Shown in pieces: positions 25,767 to 32,743 of a DNA stretch of 64,000 nucleotides. Within the stretch, counting starts at the first letter, position 1. Each line of letters opens with the position of its first letter. Both the position numbers and the translations under genes were made by a program. Origin of the DNA: Arenicella xantha (lineage in GTDB: Bacteria; Pseudomonadota; Gammaproteobacteria; Arenicellales; Arenicellaceae). The notes under the pieces were generated by a model, which saw only the letters and a program-made list of their open reading frames with translations, did not search any database and had not been told where the DNA came from. Location: NCBI RefSeq assembly GCF_003315245.1, contig NZ_QNRT01000005.1:248001-312000 (forward strand), read 5' to 3'.

Positions 25767-26081
25767 ATGTTAGTCGACGCCAAAAAAATGAAGGTGCTGC
25801 GCCAGTCTCGTAACTGGACGCAGCAACACCTAGCTGACGTGTGTAGTTTGAGCATGCGAACCATTCAGCGTGTTGAGAAAGATGGTGTCGCGTCCAATGA
25901 AACGGTGGCCGCGTATGCTGCGGTTTTCGAGCTCGACAGCGCGGATTTATTAATTACCACTGAGCAGTTCGATCATCATCGTTTTTCGGGTGATTCTAAG
26001 AGCATTCAGTCGCCATGGATGGCGCTAATATTTGTTGCCGGTTTCGCCTTAGGCGTGGCATTAACTAACTGGTTTGGCTGA
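25767..26081 (+). CDS. XRE-family helix-turn-helix protein with C-terminal membrane helix
   Basis: The 104-residue product has a Cro/C1-type helix-turn-helix at the N-terminus (LRQSRNWTQQHLADVCSLSMRTIQRVEKDG) and a single hydrophobic helix at its end (SPWMALIFVAGFALGVALTNWFG). The arrangement implies a DNA-binding domain tethered to the membrane. A second in-frame ATG at 25788 is just before the HTH. There is no classical SD at either start, which fits translational coupling to the preceding gene, 12 bases upstream. It may regulate the operon or sense envelope state; unproven. Confidence 0.75.
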   Translation: MLVDAKKMKVLRQSRNWTQQHLADVCSLSMRTIQRVEKDGVASNETVAAYAAVFELDSADLLITTEQFDHHRFSGDSKSIQSPWMALIFVAGFALGVALTNWFG

Positions 26082-26105
26082 GCATTGGCCGCTTAATTTA
26101 TGTTG

Positions 26106-26609
26106 TCACTGCTCTAATCGAAGCAATAATGCCAAAGTCTTGGCATCAACAATTTCCCCAGACAAACACCAGTCTTTAACCGTTTGTATTGGCAGCCAGT
26201 GTGCTTCTAGCTGTTCGGCCTCGTCAAGGTTCACTGTGCCTGCAGAGAGTCCTCGCGCTTCATACAAGTACAGGACTTCATTGCTGAAGCCTGGACTGCA
26301 ATAGATTTGACCGAGGTCTCGCCATTGGCTCGCAAGAACACCGGTTTCTTCTTCGAGTTCTCGTTGTGCGGTGAGTAGAGGTGGTTCGTCGGGTTCTAGG
26401 CAGCCGGCCGGAAACTCCCAGATAAATGCGCCCACGGCATGTCGCCACTGCTTCAATAAGCACACTTCATTTTGTTCGTTGATGGCGGCAATTACGGCAC
26501 CGCCAGGATGTTTAACGATATCAAAATGAGCGTGGCCGCCATTAGGGAAGTCAACGCGTTCTAGGTGTAACTCTATCAAATGGCCAGCATGTATCAATTT
26601 GTTAGTCAT
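26106..26609 (-). CDS. NUDIX hydrolase (ADP-ribose pyrophosphatase-like)
   Basis: The 167-residue protein has a complete NUDIX box: GCLEPDEPPLLTAQ then RELEEETGV, matching Gx5Ex7REUxEExGU. The preceding EFPAGCLEPDE segment and LGQIYCSPGFSNEVLYLYEA downstream resemble the NudF/ADP-ribose pyrophosphatase group rather than MutT. The actual nucleotide substrate cannot be fixed from sequence. It lies downstream of gpmI in the convergent direction to the XRE gene. Confidence 0.88.
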   Translation of the reverse strand: MTNKLIHAGHLIELHLERVDFPNGGHAHFDIVKHPGGAVIAAINEQNEVCLLKQWRHAVGAFIWEFPAGCLEPDEPPLLTAQRELEEETGVLASQWRDLGQIYCSPGFSNEVLYLYEARGLSAGTVNLDEAEQLEAHWLPIQTVKDWCLSGEIVDAKTLALLLRLEQ

Positions 26610-26645
26610 TGGGCGTGTGACCTCCAGTGCAAGATAGTCGAGCCG

Positions 26646-28274
26646 TTAAGAAAAACGAAGTAAGCTGGGTTGGTAGTCTTCCGGTGCTTCAAACCCAAGT
26701 AAGTTGATGGTAGTTGCCGCAATGTGCGTTAGGCCAGCATCTGTTGGTGGGCTTAGTTGATATTCGCCAGCGTACAGCGGGTCAACTATGGCAAACGGCA
26801 CGGGGCTCAAGGTGTGACTGGTTTTGGGATGTCTGACGCCGTCTTTTTCGGTGTACATAATATCGGCATTCCCGTGGTCGGCGGTATACAACAGCACACC
26901 ACCTTGGCGTTCGATTGCGCGGATAATTTTAGCCACGCATTCGTCGACTACTTCCATCGCTTTAATGGCGGCGGCTAAGTCGCCGGTGTGTCCAACCATG
27001 TCGCCATTGGCGAGATTCAATCTGCCAAAGCGAAACTTACCGCTTTCAATTAGTTCCACAGTCTTTTCGGTGATTTCGTAAGCTTTCATCGCTGGAGCTT
27101 GGTTGAATTCAATGTTATCCGATGGAATTTCGATATATGTTTCGAGTGATTTGTCCAGATATCCCGAGCGATTGCCGTTCCAGAAAAACGTAACATGACC
27201 GTATTTTTGCGTTTCGGATATAGCAAATGAGGTTATCTTCTCCGCACATAAAAATTCGCCCATAGTGCGATCAATCTGTGGTGGGTTGACCAGATATTGT
27301 TGTGGCACCATTTCGTCGCCGTCATACTGCAACATGCCGGCGTAAAACAGGCTTGGATGCGCGCGGTGTTCGTTACGATCAAATTTCGCGAAGTCATCAC
27401 GCTCATAGGCGAGCGATATCTCGATGGCGCGATCCCCGCGGAAGTTGAACAGAATGACGGCATCACCATCGTTCATTCGACCGACAGGATCGCCGTTTTT
27501 TTCGATGACAAAAGCCGGTAAATATTGGTCACCTTTGCTGCTGGCTTCATACATGGCTTCCACGGCTTGCGCGGCTGATTCAAAGCCAACGCCAACACCA
27601 TGGGTGTGACAATGGTAGCCACGACGGACCATGTCCCAGTCGGCCTCGTAGCGATCCATGGTGATTTCCATGCGACCGCCACCACTGGCGATGCGAAAGT
27701 TAGCCGCGTATTGCGCATTGATTTTAGAAATAAGCGATTCGGTTTGCTCTATATAAGTGAGCGCTGAGCGAGCCGCAACATCTCGACCATCGAGCAAAAT
27801 ATGTATGCAGCACTCGGTTACCCCTTGGTCGGCTGCTTTCTGCATCAGCGCATATAAGTGTTGAGTGTGCGAATGGACATTGCCATCGGAATGCAGGCCG
27901 AGTAGATGCAGGGTATTGGCTTTGCCATGTTGAATGGCTTGTTGCCATACCTCGGTGTCATATACCTCACCACTCGCAATCGCTTGGTTTACCAGCTTAG
28001 CGCCTTGTGCAAAGATTCGCCCAGCGCCGATTGCATTGTGTCCAACCTCGCTGTTGCCCATATCGTCATCGCTTGGTAGGCCAACCGCTGTGCCATGAGC
28101 CGCTAATTCGGTGTATAGCGTTTGCTTGGCTAATTTATCTAAGGTTGGCGTGTTGGCTTCAGTGACCGCATTGCTGGGGCCGGCAGGTGCAACGCCTACG
28201 CCGTCTGCGACTAAAATCACGACTGGGCCTGGTCGGCCGGCAAAACTATGGTGTTTTTTTAAGGAGAGGCTCAT
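26646..28274 (-). CDS. gpmI: 2,3-bisphosphoglycerate-independent phosphoglycerate mutase (long form)
   Basis: A 542-residue iPGM of the alkaline-phosphatase superfamily. The metal-binding ADGVG (D24) and the catalytic serine in DMGNSEVGHNAIGAG (S75) are visible, as are HILLDGRDV, ATNG-like metal residues in ADHGNAD and the late HTLSPVPF. The region SGGGRMEITMDRYEADWDMVRRG resembles the longer plant/trypanosomatid-type enzyme, whereas the usual bacterial form has SGRYYAMDRDKRW. It overlaps rdgB by ATGA, so is translationally coupled. Confidence 0.93.
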   Translation of the reverse strand: MSLSLKKHHSFAGRPGPVVILVADGVGVAPAGPSNAVTEANTPTLDKLAKQTLYTELAAHGTAVGLPSDDDMGNSEVGHNAIGAGRIFAQGAKLVNQAIASGEVYDTEVWQQAIQHGKANTLHLLGLHSDGNVHSHTQHLYALMQKAADQGVTECCIHILLDGRDVAARSALTYIEQTESLISKINAQYAANFRIASGGGRMEITMDRYEADWDMVRRGYHCHTHGVGVGFESAAQAVEAMYEASSKGDQYLPAFVIEKNGDPVGRMNDGDAVILFNFRGDRAIEISLAYERDDFAKFDRNEHRAHPSLFYAGMLQYDGDEMVPQQYLVNPPQIDRTMGEFLCAEKITSFAISETQKYGHVTFFWNGNRSGYLDKSLETYIEIPSDNIEFNQAPAMKAYEITEKTVELIESGKFRFGRLNLANGDMVGHTGDLAAAIKAMEVVDECVAKIIRAIERQGGVLLYTADHGNADIMYTEKDGVRHPKTSHTLSPVPFAIVDPLYAGEYQLSPPTDAGLTHIAATTINLLGFEAPEDYQPSLLRFS

Positions 28275-28870
28275 AAGAATAGAGAATTTTCAGAGGTAAG
28301 TGACAATTTGAGTTGAGCCAACGCTTGACCGCGATGGCTGAGTGTTTTCTTCTGATCGGCCGCCAATTGTGCGGCGTGGCAGCCTAATTCGGGAATATAA
28401 AATAGAGGGTCGTAGCCGAAACCATGATCGCCGGCGGCGCTGTTGGCGATCTCGCCTTCCCAAGTGCCTTGGCAAATAATTGGCGTTGGGTCTAGTGCAT
28501 GTTGGAGGTAAACGATGACACACTGAAAGCGCGCTGCGCGGTTTGTGACGCCGGTTAATTCATGCAATAGCTTTGTGTTATTGGCATCACTGCCTTGGCC
28601 ATCAGCATAGCGAGAGGAGTAGATGCCAGGCGCGCCATTTAATGCATCTACCTCTAACCCAGAATCGTCGGCAATGGCTGGCAGGCCGGTAAGTCGACAG
28701 GCATGGCGGGCTTTAATAATGGCATTTTCGATAAAACTTAAGCCGTCTTCGACGGCTTCGGGGATATCAAACTCGCTTTGTGGCAATACGCTAAAACCAA
28801 ATTCACGCAAGACCTCTTGCATTTCGAGGACTTTACCTTGGTTGCCAGTGGCGAGTACGACTTTGGTCAT
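28271..28870 (-). CDS. rdgB: dITP/XTP pyrophosphatase (RdgB/HAM1)
   Basis: A 199-residue HAM1-family house-cleaning pyrophosphatase. Markers: VLATGNQGKVLEMQEVL at the N-terminus, IADDSGLEVDALNGAPGIYSSRYA, and GFGYDPLFYIPELG with SHRGQAL near the end. It removes deaminated purine triphosphates. It is between rph and gpmI on the minus strand, and the close spacing suggests one transcript. Confidence 0.95.
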   Translation of the reverse strand: MTKVVLATGNQGKVLEMQEVLREFGFSVLPQSEFDIPEAVEDGLSFIENAIIKARHACRLTGLPAIADDSGLEVDALNGAPGIYSSRYADGQGSDANNTKLLHELTGVTNRAARFQCVIVYLQHALDPTPIICQGTWEGEIANSAAGDHGFGYDPLFYIPELGCHAAQLAADQKKTLSHRGQALAQLKLSLTSENSLFL

Positions 28871-28915
28871 AGTTGTTCAAGTAAGTTGATCAAGTAAGCT
28901 GTTTTAATAAGTTGC

Positions 28916-29644
28916 TTAGCCTTCCAGTGCCGAGTTTTGGTGATCCATTAGTTCGCGAATACCTTTGCCGGCTAAGGCCAGCATGGACTGCATTTCGTCA
29001 GGAGTAAACGGCGCTCCTTCAGCGGTGCCTTGAACCTCTATGTAGTTACCTTGCTCATCCATAATCACATTCATGTCTGTATGCGCATTGCTATCTTCCG
29101 GGTAGTCGAGATCCAATACTGCGTTGCCTTCAAATATGCCAACCGATACCGATGCGATTTGCCGAGTAATCGGGGACGTCGTTAGAATCTTTTTATCAAT
29201 CATGTATTGCACAGCGTCACACAATGCCACGTAGGCGCCAGTGATAGCCGCTGTTCGCGTACCGCCATCGGCTTGAATAACGTCGCAGTCGAGTGTGATA
29301 GAATTTTCGCCAAGCTTGTTTAAATCAACGGCAGCGCGTAATGACCGACCTATTAGGCGTTGGATTTCTTGAGTACGCCCAGACTGCTTGCCCCGAGCTG
29401 CTTCGCGGTTCATTCTTGACCCTGTTGAGCGCGGCAGCATGCCATATTCGGCGGTAATCCAACCTTGGCCTTTGCCCTTGAGAAAGTGTGGAATGCGAGT
29501 TTCAACACTGGCGGTACAGAGCACCTTGGTGTTGCCACAGGAAATCAATACGGAACCTTCCGCGTGCGCGGTGTAATTCCGTTCAATGGTGATCTGGCGA
29601 AGCTCGTCAGGCTGGCGACCGCTAGGCCGAGTGATATTTGTCAT
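28916..29644 (-). CDS. rph: Ribonuclease PH
   Basis: A 242-residue RNase PH, a phosphorolytic 3' exoribonuclease that trims tRNA. Typical blocks are [11 protein letters not shown] at the start, [60 protein letters not shown] (phosphate-binding) and [18 protein letters not shown]. Start gives the exact expected N-terminus. It begins the minus-strand run rph-rdgB-gpmI. Confidence 0.97.
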   Translation of the reverse strand: MTNITRPSGRQPDELRQITIERNYTAHAEGSVLISCGNTKVLCTASVETRIPHFLKGKGQGWITAEYGMLPRSTGSRMNREAARGKQSGRTQEIQRLIGRSLRAAVDLNKLGENSITLDCDVIQADGGTRTAAITGAYVALCDAVQYMIDKKILTTSPITRQIASVSVGIFEGNAVLDLDYPEDSNAHTDMNVIMDEQGNYIEVQGTAEGAPFTPDEMQSMLALAGKGIRELMDHQNSALEG

Positions 29645-29717
29645 TGTTTGTGATTTCTATCTGGGCGGGATCTAGCCGCGTGATTTGTGTGTCGAGAAGG
29701 ATTTTCTCGACACTGGG

Positions 29718-30623
29718 TTAAAGCTTGTCGTCTAGTTCAGAAATAAAGCTTTCGATCTCAAAAATAGCATTGTCCAGATCCTTCATATCGAACTTTTCTT
29801 TCGGTGCAGCGTCTTTTTCTTCAGATGCTTTACTTTGAACACGTGATGCGGTGATTGAGTCATCTAATAATTGAATTGTATCGGGCTCGTGAAATTCATC
29901 ATAGTTTGGTGATTCCATTTGCTTAATACCCCAAAACATCACTACCACGGACAAATTGTCGCTCGGTGCTTTATTTCGGTTCTCGAGCTTTTGCAGCAGA
30001 CTATCTAATCCAAGGCTCGGGTGTTCAGGGTCAACATAATCGGTCAAATCTTGTGGCTTAAATGCGGCCCAGGCGCCATCGGAAGCCAAAAAGAAAATAT
30101 CGCCATCGCGCATTTCGTGAGGCTCGCTGATTTCCGGTTTTGGTCCTTCTAAGCCTCCAACGCAGCGGTTGATTGGGCTGTTATGTTCACGGCCTTCTTT
30201 TTTAGATACGTGGTCCGTGGTTACGAATTTTACTGATCGCTTGCGAATTAAGTAGAGTCGACTGTCACCTGAATGCGCCCAGCGGGCAACGCCTTTGTAG
30301 ATCAGGCAGACCACGCAGGTGGTTTTGGGAGATTCGACGTTAAAGCCTTGGCTCACCGCACGTCGGTGAATGGTGTGGTGTGCGTAGTTTATCGACAACG
30401 TCAAAAAGCTCTCGGCTTTTTCCAACTGTTGAGGCGTCGCTTTGCGAAAGGAATCGCCCATCGCGTCGACAAAGGCTTGCGACGCGACGTCACCGCCAGC
30501 GTGCCCACCTAGGCCGTCGGCAACCACCAACAAGACGCAATCGTCGCGCTCGTAAATAGCTGTGCGGTCTTCGTTGTAATCGCGTCCGCCTTGATGGCTT
30601 TGTTGTGCAAGAGAGTAATCCAT
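29718..30623 (-). CDS. PP2C-family protein serine/threonine phosphatase
   Basis: The 301-residue protein has PP2C metal-binding motifs: RDYNEDR near residues 14-20, VVADGLGGHAGGD near 34-45, WAHSGDSRLYLI, FFLASDGAW and SDNLSVVVMFWG. Beyond residue ~240 there is an acidic extension (EEKDAAPKEKFDMKDLDNA) with a predicted helix not found in minimal PP2C. It starts 21 bases after the kinase gene, so a kinase-phosphatase pair acts on shared targets. Confidence 0.92.
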   Translation of the reverse strand: MDYSLAQQSHQGGRDYNEDRTAIYERDDCVLLVVADGLGGHAGGDVASQAFVDAMGDSFRKATPQQLEKAESFLTLSINYAHHTIHRRAVSQGFNVESPKTTCVVCLIYKGVARWAHSGDSRLYLIRKRSVKFVTTDHVSKKEGREHNSPINRCVGGLEGPKPEISEPHEMRDGDIFFLASDGAWAAFKPQDLTDYVDPEHPSLGLDSLLQKLENRNKAPSDNLSVVVMFWGIKQMESPNYDEFHEPDTIQLLDDSITASRVQSKASEEKDAAPKEKFDMKDLDNAIFEIESFISELDDKL

Positions 30624-30644
30624 AACTAATAATCGACTCGCGTG

Positions 30645-31535
30645 TTAGCGCGTGGTCATGATCTCCACGAATTCATCAACCGATTGTGGTCGCAAGCTAG
30701 GCTCAAGCTGACTGGCTTTATCGATCGCTAAGATAAGATTCTTGCGATAGTGTTTGCCGTGCGTTTCTCGTAGCGGTCTCAATGTGTCTTTTTTCAAGCG
30801 CTTTACCGCTGACGGTGGAGATTTGTGCGTGATGCAGGCACGCATCGTCATGGCGATTGCGTACAGATCTGAGCATAAATCTAGATTTTGTTTCTCATGC
30901 TGTTCCGGAGCCGAATAACCGTGCGTTAAGGTATGCACCTTGTGACGCTCTTTTTGCGGAAACTTATAGGCGGCACCTAAGTCAAGGATCAGTGGAACAC
31001 CACTGGCACGTAATAATATGTTGCTGGGCTTGATATCCAAATGCAAAAAGTGGTTCTTGTGCACTTCTTTTAAACCCGCTAGCACCATACTAAATACGCT
31101 CAGTATGAATTCTTCGTCAGGCACGTATTCGGTGTTTTTAATAAACCACCGCAAGTCTTTACCGTGCTCAAAGCGCATCACCAAATACGCGGTATTATTG
31201 CAGCGGAAAAAATTTGATACGTTGACGATATTGGGATGATCGATTTGCGATAGGGTTAAGCCTTCGTCAAAGAATCGTTTTAAACCAATATGGTACTTAT
31301 GTTCCTGATCTTTCGGGAACACGTGTAGCGATGCATCACGCGCGCGGCGCATGCAGTTGGTAGCATAAAATTCTTTGATAGCCACCACAGTGTTGGTTTT
31401 TGTGTCGAGTGCGCTATACACCACGCTAAAGCCACCGACGCCGATCACTTTACCAATTTTATAGTGCTCGACCATTGTGTCGGGCCGTAGCGGCATCGCC
31501 GGGATGTTTTGCGGTTTAGGTTTCAGGATGCTCAT
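30645..31535 (-). CDS. Serine/threonine protein kinase (Hanks-type)
   Basis: A 296-residue soluble kinase. P-loop GVGGFSVV near residues 32-39, ATP-binding Lys54 in VAIKEF, catalytic loop HLDIKPSN at 165-172 and metal loop DLG at 185-187 (DFG replaced by DLG) are visible, then GYSAPEQ. The catalytic loop has HLD where HRD is more common, so it is a non-RD type. There is no transmembrane or extracellular sensor domain. Paired with the PP2C gene directly downstream and divergent from yicC. Confidence 0.92.
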   Translation of the reverse strand: MSILKPKPQNIPAMPLRPDTMVEHYKIGKVIGVGGFSVVYSALDTKTNTVVAIKEFYATNCMRRARDASLHVFPKDQEHKYHIGLKRFFDEGLTLSQIDHPNIVNVSNFFRCNNTAYLVMRFEHGKDLRWFIKNTEYVPDEEFILSVFSMVLAGLKEVHKNHFLHLDIKPSNILLRASGVPLILDLGAAYKFPQKERHKVHTLTHGYSAPEQHEKQNLDLCSDLYAIAMTMRACITHKSPPSAVKRLKKDTLRPLRETHGKHYRKNLILAIDKASQLEPSLRPQSVDEFVEIMTTR

Positions 31536-31584
31536 TCAGGTATTATAGTCGCTCGCTGGGAAAATCATCAATTTTTGTTTACTC

Positions 31585-31610
31585 CGACCTTCTTTATATA
31601 CAAAAGGTCG
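31585..31610. promoter_or_regulatory. Inverted repeat in the yicC / kinase divergent promoter region
   Basis: CGACCTT (31585-31591) and AAGGTCG (31604-31610) are perfect arms around an AT-rich 12-base spacer containing TTTATATA, which could be a -10 element for yicC or the kinase. A further CCGACCTA occurs near 31629. A dimeric regulator site overlapping a promoter is possible. Confidence 0.35.
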
Positions 31611-31647
31611 ATAATTTGCGCGTAAAACCGACCTAAAAGGAGACTTT

Positions 31648-32508
31648 ATGACACACAGTATGACCGCCTATGCTCAAGCCGTCGTTGATACCGACCTAGG
31701 AGAATTAAGTTGCGAACTTCGTAGTGTTAATCACCGTTATCTCGAGGTCGCGCCGCGTATGCCAGAAGAGCTGCGGGTTTATGAAGGAGATTTGCGTGAG
31801 GCGATATCAGCCAAATTGTCGCGCGGTCGCGTTGATTGCTTTATTCGATTAAAAGAAAGTCAGTCGGCCAGCTTGGAACCCAACCCTGAAGCGGCGGCGA
31901 ATCTACAAGCGTTATTGGATGCGGTGCGCGTAGACGTGCCGAGCATGCAAGCGATTCAAGCGATTGATGTATTGCGCTGGCCGGGTATTCTACAAGCCAA
32001 GAAAATTGATCCGGCGCTGATGAAGCAACATTTGATGTCCGTGGTCAATCAGGCCGTCGAAGGCTTGTTAGAGTCACGCGCGACAGAAGGCGGCAAAATG
32101 GCCGAGTTGATTCAGCAACGACTTGACGGTATTCGACAAGTAGTGACAGACGTAGCCGCCTTTGTGCCAGAGATCGCAGTCAATTATCGAGCCCGTTTAG
32201 ACGAAAAAATGGCCGACATCCGAGACCAGCTTGACCCGTCCCGATTAGAGCAAGAAATGGTGATGTTTCTACAAAAAACCGATGTCGCTGAAGAATTGGA
32301 CCGTTTGGTCGTGCACATTGATGAAGTGTCCGCGGTTCTCAATAAGCCCGAACCGGCTGGGCGTCGTTTAGATTTTTTGATGCAAGAACTCAACCGAGAA
32401 GCAAATACGTTGGGCTCTAAATCACAAGACCCAAGGCTCACCAAGGCATCAGTGGATCTCAAGGTGTTCATTGAGCAAATGCGTGAGCAGGTTCAGAATA
32501 TTGAGTAG
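31648..32508 (+). CDS. yicC: YicC-family endoribonuclease
   Basis: The 286-residue protein matches YicC: MTHSMTAYAQAVVDTDLGELSCELRSVNHRYLEV at the start, the central RPGRVDC-like SRGRVDCFIRL and the C-terminal LDFLMQELNREANTLGSKSQD with VDLKVFIEQMREQVQNIE. E. coli YicC is an endoribonuclease that degrades the sRNA RyhB. AAGGAGA (31637-31643) is a good ribosome-binding site. In many gammaproteobacteria gmk follows directly; here a 15.5-kb block intervenes. Confidence 0.95.
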   Translation: MTHSMTAYAQAVVDTDLGELSCELRSVNHRYLEVAPRMPEELRVYEGDLREAISAKLSRGRVDCFIRLKESQSASLEPNPEAAANLQALLDAVRVDVPSMQAIQAIDVLRWPGILQAKKIDPALMKQHLMSVVNQAVEGLLESRATEGGKMAELIQQRLDGIRQVVTDVAAFVPEIAVNYRARLDEKMADIRDQLDPSRLEQEMVMFLQKTDVAEELDRLVVHIDEVSAVLNKPEPAGRRLDFLMQELNREANTLGSKSQDPRLTKASVDLKVFIEQMREQVQNIE

Positions 32509-32627
32509 CATGTTTATATGCTCGTTTTGGCCTACAGCGAAGGATATTGTTTGCTGGAGCAATTGAGATGTGGGTGAGCTTGCTACTCCAAGCTTCAGGT
32601 CTTACAAAAAGGTTATTTCGAGTCTGA

Positions 32628-32655
32628 TCAGGTGCGCCGAGACTAACGCACCTGA
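32628..32655 (+). terminator. Hairpin downstream of yicC
   Basis: TCAGGTGCG (32628-32636) pairs perfectly with CGCACCTGA (32647-32655) around a 10-base loop, 120 bases after the yicC stop. The GC-rich 9-bp stem is followed by a weak T-rich stretch. Likely yicC terminator in a convergent gap. Confidence 0.5.
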
Positions 32656-32671
32656 ATCATTTGAGGTGTCT

Positions 32672-32692
32672 ATTTTCACGTCATGTGAAAAT
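32672..32692. terminator. Perfect AT-rich hairpin between yicC and heme receptor gene
   Basis: ATTTTCAC (32672-32679) and GTGAAAAT (32685-32692) are exact inverted arms with a 5-base loop. Together with the adjacent hairpin it may terminate the minus-strand TonB receptor transcript. It could alternatively be a protein-binding site. Confidence 0.4.
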
Positions 32693-32743
32693 TTGAATCG
32701 AGCAGAACGGCTCTCTCGTTGTTAAGTTCACATAATGATGAGT

